Shown: positions 34,765 through 43,174 of the stretch, one piece after another | Numbering within the stretch: position 1 is the first letter of the stretch | Layout: every line of letters starts with the position of its first letter | Origin: Candidatus Saccharimonadota bacterium | GTDB lineage: Bacteria > Patescibacteriota > Saccharimonadia > Saccharimonadales > Saccharimonadaceae | Assembly: GCA_020428315.1 (NCBI GenBank) | Contig: JAGQNA010000006.1 | Location: forward strand, 1-50,119 | Reading direction: 5' to 3' | Length of the DNA: 50,119 bases | Translations under genes and position numbers: made by a program | The notes under the pieces: model-generated | Database searches by the model: none | Seen by the model: the letters and a program-made list of their open reading frames with translations, nothing else | What the model was told of the DNA's origin: nothing

Positions 34765-36183
34765 ATGAACTGGAAAACAATAGGTAAATCACTGAAGAAT
34801 ACTGATATGCGTAAACGCCTGCTGGTCCTACTCGGGCTAGTTGTAGTTTATAGATTTTTAGCTCACATTCCAGTTCCACTTGCTGACCCAACACAGCTTC
34901 GTGAGGTAGTAAACAGTGTAGTTAGCGGGACTGACTTTGGCGGTTTCCTTAACCTGCTGTCCGGTGGCGCGTTGGCGCAGTTCTCAATAGTACTCGCAGG
35001 CTTAAGCCCATTTATTACAGCAAGTATTATTACCCAGTTGCTAACTAAAGCCGTACCAAAGCTAGAAGAACTTCACAAGGATGGTGAATCGGGTCGACGC
35101 AAGATTCAACAATGGACACGTATTATTACTCTACCTCTTGCGATTGTACAGTCGATTGCATTTATCTATATATTACGTCAGTCTGTCCTAGCCGGTAACA
35201 GCACGGTCCTGTCTGATCCGACTATTTTCGAATGGATACTCGCAGTAGGGGCAATGACCACTGGTTCGATGCTCCTAATGTGGCTCGGCGAAATTATCAC
35301 AGAACAAGGCGTCGGGAACGGTCTTAGCTTGCTAATCTTTGCGGGTATCGTTAGCCAATTGCCACAGTTTGGCCAGTTCTTTGTAAGCAGTCTATTTAAT
35401 ACGCAAAATGGTTCACTAAACGTCTTCGGGTGGTTCACGCTCCCAGTGAATCCGGTGCCCTTTTGGGCATTCATAGTAGTAGGCCTAGTCTCGTTAGCGG
35501 TACTGTACTTCCTAGTCAAAATAAATGAGGCACAGCGCGTGATCACCATAAACTACGCCAAGAGAGTGCAGGGAAATTCAAGCTATGGAGGTGTAAAGAG
35601 TATATTACCTATCAAGATGGTTGCTGCCGGTGTTATCCCAATAATCTTTGCTGTAGCTTTCTTGAGCCTCCCAGCCTTCATCGGCCAGGTGCTAAAAGCA
35701 ACTGGAAATCAAGCCTATGCCGATATCGCAGGTAAGTTAGTTACTTGGTTTGCAACTCCAAATCCGGGGCAATTTACAGGTCAGACATGGGAAGCATTCA
35801 TTTACCCAATCGCTTACTTTGTATTAGTAATACTATTTACATATTTCTATACCGGAATTGTTTTCAACAGTAACGAAATCGCCGAAAACTTGCAGAAACA
35901 AGGCGGCTTTATTGAAGGTATCCGTCCAGGTGATCAGACCGAAAAGTACCTTGCGAGTACGATGAATAGGTTGATTCTGTTTGGATCAATCATATTAGGC
36001 TTGGTTGCAATATTACCCTTTGTGGCAGAATATCTGCTATATAACATCGCTGGAATCCAAGACTCTAGTGGCAATTTAGCGATCGGCGGAACAGGTATCC
36101 TCATTGTCGTATCTGTGGCACTAGAAGCATTACGCCAAATCAATTCACGTGCCCTCATGGTAACCTACGACGACTATAAATAA
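34765..36183 (+). CDS. secY: Preprotein translocase subunit SecY
   Basis: 472 residues, a ten-helix membrane channel. N-terminal MRKRLLVLLGLVVVYRFLAHIPVP and the plug region (LLSGGALAQFSIVLAGLSPFITASIITQLL, here quoted in part as GGALAQFSIVLAGLSPFI) are clear; the C-terminal cytosolic loop contains NLQKQGGFIEGIRPGDQT. It forms the Sec translocon with SecE, whose gene is not seen in this window. adk and map, which often follow secY, are replaced by a sortase and an acetyltransferase. Confidence 0.97.
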   Translation: MNWKTIGKSLKNTDMRKRLLVLLGLVVVYRFLAHIPVPLADPTQLREVVNSVVSGTDFGGFLNLLSGGALAQFSIVLAGLSPFITASIITQLLTKAVPKLEELHKDGESGRRKIQQWTRIITLPLAIVQSIAFIYILRQSVLAGNSTVLSDPTIFEWILAVGAMTTGSMLLMWLGEIITEQGVGNGLSLLIFAGIVSQLPQFGQFFVSSLFNTQNGSLNVFGWFTLPVNPVPFWAFIVVGLVSLAVLYFLVKINEAQRVITINYAKRVQGNSSYGGVKSILPIKMVAAGVIPIIFAVAFLSLPAFIGQVLKATGNQAYADIAGKLVTWFATPNPGQFTGQTWEAFIYPIAYFVLVILFTYFYTGIVFNSNEIAENLQKQGGFIEGIRPGDQTEKYLASTMNRLILFGSIILGLVAILPFVAEYLLYNIAGIQDSSGNLAIGGTGILIVVSVALEALRQINSRALMVTYDDYK

Positions 36184-36188
36184 TCACC

Positions 36189-36893
36189 ATGTCTGGCTTA
36201 AAAATATCAGCTGATAAATCTTCACGGACTATCAAGCCAATACTTACAGTAGTCAGCTTAGTTATTCTCGGGCTATGTATGCTATTTGGCTGGTGGTGGT
36301 GGCAATACTACAGTACTGGCGTTAAGCCACCCATTAGTGTGATGAGTAATCTTATAGCATCCAACTCAACACAAGATGTAACACCTGTTTCAGACTCACA
36401 AAGAGCCGCGCATCAAGTTGGTCCAACCGAACCCCGTTTCATATCTATCCCACAACTAAAAATCGAGAAGGTTAGGGTATTTTCGGTCGGCTTATCTAGT
36501 GACGGATCGATGGATGCCCCGAGAAACATAAATGACACTGCCTGGTTCAATCAAAGCTCAAAACCAGGTAGTGGTAACGGTGTAGTGTTAATTGATGCGC
36601 ATAGCGGTGGTGATTCAATGCAGGGGATATTCGTAAAATTATACGAACTATCAAACGGATCAACTATCAAGATTGAGCGAGGTGACGGAAAGATTATTAA
36701 TTACAAGGTTGTCGAAAATAAAACTGAAAGTCTAACCGAGGCGAATAAATCAGGCATGAAGCGCATACTTACCCCGTACACATCGGATAAAGAAGGACTA
36801 GGCCTTATCACTTGTACTGGAAAGTATATTCCAAAGATAGGGCAATATGATAAGCGAGTATTAGTTCGAGCCGTCTATACGGGTGCGGAGTAG
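36189..36893 (+). CDS. Membrane-anchored sortase-family transpeptidase
   Basis: 234 residues. One N-terminal membrane anchor (about 17-34, ending in a WWWW run) precedes a sortase beta-barrel. The catalytic residues can be assigned as His138 in DAHSG, Cys199 in LITCTG and Arg213 in YDKRVLVRA. Sortases join secreted proteins to cell-wall or pilus acceptors by a transpeptidation at an LPxTG-like motif; no substrate is encoded nearby. The short length and layout resemble class D/E/F enzymes; the class is not certain. It starts 5 bp after secY without a Shine-Dalgarno site, so it is probably translated through coupling with secY. Confidence 0.88.
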   Translation: MSGLKISADKSSRTIKPILTVVSLVILGLCMLFGWWWWQYYSTGVKPPISVMSNLIASNSTQDVTPVSDSQRAAHQVGPTEPRFISIPQLKIEKVRVFSVGLSSDGSMDAPRNINDTAWFNQSSKPGSGNGVVLIDAHSGGDSMQGIFVKLYELSNGSTIKIERGDGKIINYKVVENKTESLTEANKSGMKRILTPYTSDKEGLGLITCTGKYIPKIGQYDKRVLVRAVYTGAE

Positions 36894-36896
36894 GGG

Positions 36897-37436
36897 ATGG
36901 AAGAAGTAGCAATATCAATAGTCGTGCCAATGCAAAAACATGAGGTTGCCACAATGGCTTGTCGTCAAGATTTTATGGACTCAGGCGCCGATATGCATAT
37001 ACCAGGCTCAGGCGAGATTCAGGACTTCACTAACTTCAAGGAATGGCTACTACACTGCCAGTCAAACAATAATATAAACCAACCTGCTGGAAGAGTCCGT
37101 AGTACGCAGTATCTAGTTATGGACGAAGGCAAAAAGCATGTAGTCGGATTCATACAGCTCCGTCATTCGTTAACGCAATATCTATATCAAAGTGGTGGTC
37201 ACATCGGATATAGTATTGCCCCTCGTGCCCGAAAAAAAGGATACGCAACTAAGGCATTAAGGCTTTGTCTGAAAAAAGCTAAGCTACTGGGAATCGACAA
37301 GGTACTAATAACCTGCGATATTGATAATCTTGACTCAGAATCAGTGATAAAAAAGGTCGGTGGCAAACTGGAGAACATCACGCCTAACGAAGGTCTGACT
37401 AAAAGTAAGAAACGCTATTGGGTCAAAACAATTTAA
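36897..37436 (+). CDS. GNAT-family N-acetyltransferase
   Basis: 179 residues. The acetyl-CoA site is seen as GYSIAPRARKKGYATKALRL (about 103-122), followed by KVLITCDIDNLDSESVIKKVGG, the usual GNAT C-terminal pattern. The closest-looking relatives are small uncharacterised YjdJ-type acetyltransferases; substrate unknown. It begins 3 bp after the sortase gene, so secY, sortase and GNAT are probably one transcript. No Shine-Dalgarno of note. Confidence 0.82.
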   Translation: MEEVAISIVVPMQKHEVATMACRQDFMDSGADMHIPGSGEIQDFTNFKEWLLHCQSNNNINQPAGRVRSTQYLVMDEGKKHVVGFIQLRHSLTQYLYQSGGHIGYSIAPRARKKGYATKALRLCLKKAKLLGIDKVLITCDIDNLDSESVIKKVGGKLENITPNEGLTKSKKRYWVKTI

Positions 37437-37440
37437 TAAC

Positions 37441-37469
37441 TTGTACTGTATTACCTAATGGTGTATAAT
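37441..37469 (+). promoter_or_regulatory. Promoter of infA and the alpha-type cluster
   Basis: TTGTAC (37441-37446), 17 bp, TATAAT (37464-37469). The infA ATG is only about 9 nt beyond the predicted transcription start. Confidence 0.75.
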
Positions 37470-37484
37470 TAATTATTGTAATTT

Positions 37485-37730
37485 ATGGCAAGTCAAAAAG
37501 AGGTCATCAAGATGCAGGGGAAGGTAGTCGAAGCGCTGCCAAATACTCAATTCAAAGTTGAGCTCGAGAACGGCCATAGTATTATCGCCCATATTAGCGG
37601 TAAGATGCGAAAGTTTTATATTCGACTAGTACCGGGCGACAGAGTGGAAGTAGAAATGACTCCTTATGATCTCACTAAGGGTCGAATTACTTTTCGCTTA
37701 CGAGACGAAAGACAGCATACAGCTGCATAG
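37485..37730 (+). CDS. infA: Translation initiation factor IF-1
   Basis: 81 residues. The S1/OB-fold of IF-1: [21 protein letters not shown], then [25 protein letters not shown] in the second half, and [10 protein letters not shown] near the end; a short extra tail follows. It blocks the A site during initiation. The predicted mRNA has a very short leader and no Shine-Dalgarno sequence, so an initiation factor is itself translated from a nearly leaderless start. Confidence 0.96.
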   Translation: MASQKEVIKMQGKVVEALPNTQFKVELENGHSIIAHISGKMRKFYIRLVPGDRVEVEMTPYDLTKGRITFRLRDERQHTAA

Positions 37731-37770
37731 TCAATTTATATTAAACTAACTTAGGAAGGGTTTTACCATC

Positions 37771-37887
37771 ATGAAAGTTCGTGCTAGCGTAAAAAAGATT
37801 AGCCCTGATGATCAATTAGTCCGCCGTAAGGGTCGTCTACGTGTCATCAACAAGAAAAAACCTAAGAATAAGCAAAGGCAGGGTTAA
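37771..37887 (+). CDS. rpmJ: 50S ribosomal protein L36, zinc-free form
   Basis: 38 codons. [10 protein letters not shown] at the start and KQRQG at the end are diagnostic of bL36. The four zinc ligands of the usual form (E. coli C11, C14, C27, H33) are Ser, Asp, Asn and Asn here. GGAAGGG upstream; rpsM begins 2 bp after the stop. Confidence 0.95.
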   Translation: MKVRASVKKISPDDQLVRRKGRLRVINKKKPKNKQRQG

Positions 37888-37889
37888 GC

Positions 37890-38276
37890 ATGACTCGAAT
37901 TTCTGGGGTGACCATCCCATCAGAAAAACAAGTACATATTGCACTTACCTACGTATATGGTATAGGCAGTAAGCACTCTCGAGACATCCTTGCGGCGGCA
38001 AAAGTTGAGCCGACCACTCGGGTGAAAGATCTCACCGAGGCTGAAGAACAGCGCATTCGTGAAATAGTCGATAAGGACTATACGACCGAAGGCGATCTCC
38101 AACGTCTCGTTACAAACAATATTAAACGTTTAAAAGATACCGGATCATACCGTGGGCTACGCCATAAGGCTGGTCTTCCAGTAAACGGTCAACGAACTCG
38201 CACAAATGCCCGTACTCGAAAAGGTAAAGCGGTAGCGGTCGGCGGTACACAGAAGAAAGCAGCAAGTAAGACTTAA
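37890..38276 (+). CDS. rpsM: 30S ribosomal protein S13
   Basis: 128 residues. uS13: [24 protein letters not shown], and C-terminal [19 protein letters not shown] with a short basic tail. It forms head bridges to the 50S subunit. AAAGG upstream. Confidence 0.97.
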   Translation: MTRISGVTIPSEKQVHIALTYVYGIGSKHSRDILAAAKVEPTTRVKDLTEAEEQRIREIVDKDYTTEGDLQRLVTNNIKRLKDTGSYRGLRHKAGLPVNGQRTRTNARTRKGKAVAVGGTQKKAASKT

Positions 38277-38289
38277 TAAGGAGTATCAA

Positions 38290-38721
38290 ATGTCTGATGT
38301 GAAAACAACACAAGCTCCAGCAGAGTCTGAAGCTACAACTAAAAAGGTGTCTCGCAAGAAGCAACGTAGATCTGTTCCTGCTGGCCAGATGCATGTACAA
38401 GCTACTTTTAACAATACGATTATCACCTTCACCGATAAAAAAGGCGCTGTTCTTTGTGCTTCAAGTGCTGGAGCATGTGGCTTTCGTGGCAGCAAAAAGG
38501 GTACGGCTTACGCATCTCAGGTAGCAGCTGAAAAGGCTGCAGAATTGGCCAAGACTTTACATAACATGAAAAGCGTTGAGGTTTTTGTTAAGGGTGTAGG
38601 CCTGGGTCGTGACTCTGCAGTACGTGCAGTAAGTGGCTTCGATATACAAATTGAATCTATAAGCGATGTAACTAGCGTGCCACACGGTGGAACTCGCGCA
38701 AAGAAGCAGAGGAGAGTCTAG
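38290..38721 (+). CDS. rpsK: 30S ribosomal protein S11
   Basis: 143 residues. uS11 core from about residue 30: HVQATFNNTIITFTDKKG, then GFRGSKKGTAYASQVAAE and TSVPHGGTRAKKQRRV. The first 28 residues are a polar Thr/Ala/Glu/Lys extension. AAGGAG upstream. Confidence 0.97.
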   Translation: MSDVKTTQAPAESEATTKKVSRKKQRRSVPAGQMHVQATFNNTIITFTDKKGAVLCASSAGACGFRGSKKGTAYASQVAAEKAAELAKTLHNMKSVEVFVKGVGLGRDSAVRAVSGFDIQIESISDVTSVPHGGTRAKKQRRV

Positions 38722-38722
38722 A

Positions 38723-39340
38723 ATGGCACGAGATAGAAGCCCAATAGTTAAGCAGTCGCGTCGCGAAGGTTACGCACTGCACCCAAAAGCTCATAAGATT
38801 TTAATCAAGAAGTCTGCTGCACCAGGCCAAGCACCTGGCACTCGCACACGAAAACCTAGCCTGTACTTAACTCAACTTCGAGAAAAGCAGAAGGTACGTC
38901 GACTATATGGACTACTTGAAAAACAGTTCGCTCGGCTAATGACCGAGGCTACAAGGCGACAAGGTCTGGCTGGTGAAAATCTACTGCAGTTGCTTGAACT
39001 TCGAATCGACAACGCCGTATACCGAGCAGGTTTTGCTGTTAGTCGCCGTGGAGCAAGGCAGCTCGTTAGTCACGGAAATTTTCTATTAAATGGTAAGCGT
39101 GTCGATATACCATCAATCAGGCTTAAGCCTGGTGATGAAATTACTGTTCGTCCAAAGAGTGCAAGGAATGGCTATTTTACGCATATTAGCGACGTCGTCG
39201 GAAATTCAGTTCAGTCACCTCTTAGCTGGCTAAAGGCTGATACCGCAAAGCTTAAAATCGTTGTAACTAGCCTGCCAAAGCGCGAGGAAGCAGAATCAGA
39301 TATAAATGAACAATTAATCGTTGAGTATTACTCACGCTAA
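38723..39340 (+). CDS. rpsD: 30S ribosomal protein S4, zinc ligands lost
   Basis: 205 residues from ATG 38723; an upstream in-frame start at 38687 lies inside rpsK and is rejected. uS4 features: LREKQKVRRLYGLLEKQF and the S4 RNA-binding segment GFAVSRRGARQLVSHGNFLLNGKRV. The N-terminus aligns residue by residue with the zinc-binding S4 type (xxxSRREG), but the four Cys positions (9, 12, 26, 31 in Thermus) are V, S, I and S. S4 starts 30S assembly. GAGGAG upstream. Confidence 0.96.
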   Translation: MARDRSPIVKQSRREGYALHPKAHKILIKKSAAPGQAPGTRTRKPSLYLTQLREKQKVRRLYGLLEKQFARLMTEATRRQGLAGENLLQLLELRIDNAVYRAGFAVSRRGARQLVSHGNFLLNGKRVDIPSIRLKPGDEITVRPKSARNGYFTHISDVVGNSVQSPLSWLKADTAKLKIVVTSLPKREEAESDINEQLIVEYYSR

Positions 39341-39356
39341 GCCAAGGAGACGAATC

Positions 39357-40280
39357 ATGACAAAAGCAATTTCAAATCCCGCACTTGCGAATGTTGATGA
39401 TCATTCATCAACCAGTGCAACATTTACTATCGAGCCCTTGCATGGTGGCTACGGAAATACTCTAGGTAATAGTATTCGACGCGTCCTTAAATCAAGTATA
39501 CGTGGTGGTGCAATCGTAGCGTTTCGCATCGAAGGCGCAACTCACGAATTTACCACTGTTAAAGGTATTAAAGAGGATGTCGTTGACATTATGCTAAACC
39601 TTAAAAAGGTTAGTTTGCGTGTTCATACCGATCAACCTGTCGAACTTAGACTTGAAAAGAAAGGTGCAGGTACTGTTACAGCAGCTGATATTAAGACTAC
39701 TGCTGACGTAGAAGTAGTCAATCCAACACAAGTAATAGCAACAGTCGACGATCCAAAGTCATCTGTAGTAATAGACCTGATTGCCGAAAACGGTAGAGGT
39801 TACAGAACCATCGAAGAGAGTAGTGAGTCTCGAGCACATAGTGATATGATAGCGCTTGATGCAATTTTTACTCCAGTGCTACGTGCCAGGTATAAGGTAG
39901 ACAGTACCCGAGTTGGCGGTAATACAAACCTAGATAAGCTTAGTCTATACATCGAAACCGACGGTACTGTTACGCCACGCGAAGCTTTTGAAGAAGCGGC
40001 CGCAATCTTAGTAAACCAATACACTAGTCTTGCCGGTAGCACAACAGTTGAATCTGCCCCAACTCCTGGAGCTGAGGCCGAAGATGATTCGGACCAACTA
40101 AATACCTCAATAGAAGATCTTAATCTTAGTGCCAGAACTGCAAACGCACTCGTCAACAATGAGATACGCACTGTGCACGATTTAGTTACACTTTCTGAGC
40201 AAGATCTACGTGAACTCAAGGGTTTTGGATCAAAGGCACTCGATGAAGTTAAAGATAAACTGACTGAATTGGAGTTCTAA
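39357..40280 (+). CDS. rpoA: DNA-directed RNA polymerase subunit alpha
   Basis: 307 residues from ATG 39357, which has AAGGAG 8 nt upstream; the in-frame start at 39321 lies in rpsD and is rejected. The N-terminal assembly domain has FTIEPLHGGYGNTLGNSIRRVL; a flexible linker (about 225-245) leads to a C-terminal domain with ARTANALVNNEIRTVHDL and LKGFGSKALDEVKDKL that can contact UP elements and activators. Confidence 0.97.
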   Translation: MTKAISNPALANVDDHSSTSATFTIEPLHGGYGNTLGNSIRRVLKSSIRGGAIVAFRIEGATHEFTTVKGIKEDVVDIMLNLKKVSLRVHTDQPVELRLEKKGAGTVTAADIKTTADVEVVNPTQVIATVDDPKSSVVIDLIAENGRGYRTIEESSESRAHSDMIALDAIFTPVLRARYKVDSTRVGGNTNLDKLSLYIETDGTVTPREAFEEAAAILVNQYTSLAGSTTVESAPTPGAEAEDDSDQLNTSIEDLNLSARTANALVNNEIRTVHDLVTLSEQDLRELKGFGSKALDEVKDKLTELEF

Positions 40281-40700
40281 ATGCATAGACACGGATATAA
40301 AGGACGAAAGTTTGGACGTGAACGCGACCAGCGAAGGGCGCTGATAAAAGGTCTGGCGACGAGCCTAGTTATTTATGGCGAGATAGAAACTACCCTGCCT
40401 AAGGCAAAGGAATTATCGCGCTATATTGAAAAACTAATTACAAAAGCAAAGCGAGGAGATCTTGCTAGTCGCCGTGCAGTAATTGCTAGTCTCAGTACTC
40501 AAGCTGCAGCATTTAAGCTTGTTGATGAGATTGCACCTCAACTAACTAGCAGAAATTCTGGTCATGTCAGAGTAAAGCGAACTCGGATTCGAACAGGCGA
40601 TGCGGCGCAGCTTGCTAGTATCAGATTTGTTGATGAGCTAAAAGAACAGCCAAAAGCAATAGAACCAGAGAAAACAGCAACCGCTAAGGGGACGAAATAA
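40281..40700 (+). CDS. rplQ: 50S ribosomal protein L17
   Basis: 139 residues. bL17: MHRHGYKGRKFGRERDQRRAL and KAKELSRYIEKLITKAKRGD are typical. GGAG upstream; it begins directly after the rpoA stop and shares a base with rplM (TAATG). Confidence 0.96.
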   Translation: MHRHGYKGRKFGRERDQRRALIKGLATSLVIYGEIETTLPKAKELSRYIEKLITKAKRGDLASRRAVIASLSTQAAAFKLVDEIAPQLTSRNSGHVRVKRTRIRTGDAAQLASIRFVDELKEQPKAIEPEKTATAKGTK

Positions 40701-41131
40701 TGAAGACTTACTCTCAAAAGCCATCTGAAATATCCAGGCGCTGGATCCTCATAGATGCCGCCGACGCGGTGTTGGGTCGACTGTCGACTGAAATTGCTAA
40801 ATACCTTATCGGTAAGTACAAGCCTACTTATACTCCTCATATGGACGGAGGCGACTACGTTGTAGTGATCAATGCAGACAAAGTTCCTGTAACAGGAGAT
40901 AAAGAGCTTCAAAAGATGTACTATCGACATAGCGGTTTCCCTGGTGGGATTCGCGAGGCTCGCCTTGAAGAAATGCGAAGCAAAAAACCCGAGGCAATCA
41001 TCGAACTAGCGGTAAAAGGCATGCTCCCTAAGAATAAACTACTAGCTGATCGTATGCAGCGGCTAAAGGTCTATACTGGCGAAGAGCACCAGCACGCGGC
41101 ACAAAAACCAGAGAAAGTAGAGGTTAAATAA
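40700..41131 (+). CDS. rplM: 50S ribosomal protein L13
   Basis: 143 residues. uL13: RRWILIDAADAVLGRLSTEIAKYL, then YRHSGFPGGIREARLEEM and AVKGMLPKNKL. Here the rplM-rpsI pair is attached to the end of the alpha cluster. AAGGGGA upstream. Confidence 0.97.
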   Translation: MKTYSQKPSEISRRWILIDAADAVLGRLSTEIAKYLIGKYKPTYTPHMDGGDYVVVINADKVPVTGDKELQKMYYRHSGFPGGIREARLEEMRSKKPEAIIELAVKGMLPKNKLLADRMQRLKVYTGEEHQHAAQKPEKVEVK

Positions 41132-41132
41132 A

Positions 41133-41531
41133 ATGGCAACACCGAAATACTCATACGGCCTCGGTAGGCGAAAAAGTGCAACCGCACGGGCTAGACTATA
41201 CAAAGGTAAAGGAACGTTAACAATTAATGACTTGCCAGCTTCTAAGTATTTTGACGATAACAAGACGTTACTAGCGGAACTAACCGATCCATTAGCACTG
41301 GTAGGCAAGCAAAAAGATTTTGACATTACCATTAAAGTAAGTGGTGGAGGTCTTAGCGGTCAGGTTGATGCAATTAAACTAGCAATTGCGAAGGCGCTAA
41401 CAGTCGAACATAGTGATTTACGTGGAACGCTTAAGAAAGCAGACCTTCTAAAGAGAGATCCACGTGAGAAAGAACGCAAGAAATACGGACTTCGTAGCGC
41501 TCGTAAGCGTGAGCAATACTCAAAGCGATAG
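41133..41531 (+). CDS. rpsI: 30S ribosomal protein S9
   Basis: 132 residues. uS9: YGLGRRKSATARARLYKGKG, then SGGGLSGQVDAIKLAIAKAL, and the P-site tail RKKYGLRSARKREQYSKR ending in the conserved Lys-Arg. Last gene of the infA-to-rpsI cluster; a long hairpin follows. Confidence 0.97.
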   Translation: MATPKYSYGLGRRKSATARARLYKGKGTLTINDLPASKYFDDNKTLLAELTDPLALVGKQKDFDITIKVSGGGLSGQVDAIKLAIAKALTVEHSDLRGTLKKADLLKRDPREKERKKYGLRSARKREQYSKR

Positions 41532-41558
41532 TGTTTGCTATACACTTTTTAGTCCGAA

Positions 41559-41602
41559 AATCTAATAAGACACTCTAATCGTCGAGAGTGTCTTATTAGA
41601 TT
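41559..41602 (+). terminator. Long hairpin after rpsI
   Basis: A perfect 18-bp stem AATCTAATAAGACACTCT/AGAGTGTCTTATTAGATT with an 8-nt loop. There is no T run beyond the stem, so it may be a terminator or a 3'-end protector. Confidence 0.7.
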
Positions 41603-41611
41603 AGTTGCAAA

Positions 41612-41639
41612 TTGCCGTTTACTGACAGATAATTATTAT
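41612..41639 (+). promoter_or_regulatory. Promoter of the 41654 membrane-protein gene
   Basis: TTGCCG (41612-41617), 16 bp, TATTAT (41634-41639). The start would be near 41646, about 8 nt before ATG 41654. Confidence 0.5.
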
Positions 41640-41653
41640 GTATGGTTAAGTCA

Positions 41654-42097
41654 ATGTCTTATGATGGTGAATACGCCAATGCCTCGTACTTGATTGGCTT
41701 ATTGGCTATTTCGATTGGTGGAGGTCTATCTGCATTCCTGGCCAATCTCCCAAGTAGACATGCGATGTGGTCGATCGCATTTATTGTATTAGTCCTTGGG
41801 GTTGCCCAGATTCTGCTTGGTCGCTCGATGCTAGTTCTTAAGACTAAATTATCAAGAAATAACATGTTGAGCCTTATAGTCATGTTCAATCTGGCTTGCA
41901 TATTAGTCTTGAGTGGGGTTATAACCTTAGTATCGAATTTAATAATCGCCGGAACCATTATATTGCTATCGACTCTACTGTATCATGTTCGGTTAGTTGG
42001 TTGGCATCGTGGAGTTTGGGGAACTATGTATTATTCTATCGTTAGTTTACTGTTTATAAGTGCCTCGATTGGGATGGTAATGTCTCTTGTCAGGTAA
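41654..42097 (+). CDS. Four-helix membrane protein, function unknown
   Basis: About 147 residues from ATG 41654 (an in-frame ATG at 41642 is possible but lies upstream of the predicted transcript start). Four hydrophobic segments are visible, around YLIGLLAISIGGGLSAFL, WSIAFIVLVLGVAQILL, LSLIVMFNLACILVLSGVI-LIIAGTIILLSTLLY, and MYYSIVSLLFISASIGMVM. No catalytic or transporter signature was seen. It stands alone between the rpsI hairpin and trpS. Confidence 0.7.
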   Translation: MSYDGEYANASYLIGLLAISIGGGLSAFLANLPSRHAMWSIAFIVLVLGVAQILLGRSMLVLKTKLSRNNMLSLIVMFNLACILVLSGVITLVSNLIIAGTIILLSTLLYHVRLVGWHRGVWGTMYYSIVSLLFISASIGMVMSLVR

Positions 42098-42127
42098 TTC
42101 TGGCTTCATATCACTTACGGATTATTG

Positions 42128-42133
42128 TATAAT
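42128..42133 (+). promoter_or_regulatory. -10 box of trpS
   Basis: TATAAT lies 13 bp before the ATG at 42146; the -35 region is poor. The predicted leader is about 6 nt. Confidence 0.5.
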
Positions 42134-42145
42134 AAGAGCATATAT

Positions 42146-43174
42146 ATGGTAAAGCAAGTTATACTCACAGGGATTCGTGCTAATAATGATCTTCATATCG
42201 GCAACTACTTTGGTGCCATGTTGCCAACTATAGATATGGCCAAGAAAAAAGCTGATGAATTTCAGATAAACCTGTTCATTCCCGATCTGCATAGCTTTAC
42301 TACGCCGATTGACCATAATACATTGAAGGAGCAGATTATTCAGACTGCTCGGCTATTCGTAGCGGCTGGGTTACCTTTAGACGATGATAATATTCATATC
42401 TATCGCCAAAGCTTTGTGCCGGCCCACAGTGAGTTAGCAGTCATCCTGAATAGCTTCACAGGATTCGGCGAGATGAGTCGAATGACACAATTTAAAGACA
42501 AATCCAAGAAGCTAGATAACGACCGTGTTAGTGTAGGCTTATTCGACTATCCGGTGCTGATGGCATCAGATATATTGCTATATGACACAAGTTACGTTCC
42601 TGTAGGCGACGATCAGTCGCAGCATCTTGAGTTTACTCGTAATATTGCTAGCCGAATGAACAGCCAGTTTGGTAATCTATTCACGATTCCAAAAGCCGTC
42701 AAAGAGCAACATTCATTTTTCGGTAAAGACCAGGGTCTTCGAATAAAGGATCTAGCAAACCCCTCAAAGAAAATGAGCAAAAGTGACGACAGCGCTAAGG
42801 GCATTATCTTTCTTGGAGATAATCCAGTAACTGCCGCAAAAAAAATAATGAATGCTACAACAGACAGCCTCACAAGGGTAAGCAATGACAAAATAAACCA
42901 GCCTGGCATCAGTAATTTACTTGAAATTCATGCACTACTCCGCGGAGAGCCCCTGGATGCTACAGTTGCACGGTTTGAAGGGTTAGATAGCTACGGTGAC
43001 TTTAAACGAGCTGTAGCTAAACAAGTCGAAGACTTTTTAGACAAGTTCCAAACAAGTTTAGCTAGGGTTGATGACCAGCAGGTGATATCTAAGCTCACAT
43101 CTAGTGAGGTAAGCATGAACAGGATTGCCAATAATACGCTATGTCGTGTACAAAAAGCTATCGGGCTGCGTTGA
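42146..43174 (+). CDS. trpS: Tryptophan--tRNA ligase
   Basis: 342 residues from ATG 42146; the in-frame start at 42125 overlaps the -10 box and is rejected. Class I signatures: HIGNY (HIGH motif) near residue 16 and KKMSKS (about 211-216). The segment YPVLMASDILLYDTSYVPVG followed by DQSQHLEFTRNIA distinguishes TrpRS from TyrRS. The segment before HIGN reads GIRANND, where many TrpRS have GxQPSG. The stop overlaps the next ATG (TGATG). Confidence 0.94.
   Translation: MVKQVILTGIRANNDLHIGNYFGAMLPTIDMAKKKADEFQINLFIPDLHSFTTPIDHNTLKEQIIQTARLFVAAGLPLDDDNIHIYRQSFVPAHSELAVILNSFTGFGEMSRMTQFKDKSKKLDNDRVSVGLFDYPVLMASDILLYDTSYVPVGDDQSQHLEFTRNIASRMNSQFGNLFTIPKAVKEQHSFFGKDQGLRIKDLANPSKKMSKSDDSAKGIIFLGDNPVTAAKKIMNATTDSLTRVSNDKINQPGISNLLEIHALLRGEPLDATVARFEGLDSYGDFKRAVAKQVEDFLDKFQTSLARVDDQQVISKLTSSEVSMNRIANNTLCRVQKAIGLR

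Noticed and set aside
35178-35549. 123-codon frame on the minus strand
   Set aside because: It is a shadow of the secY membrane helices.
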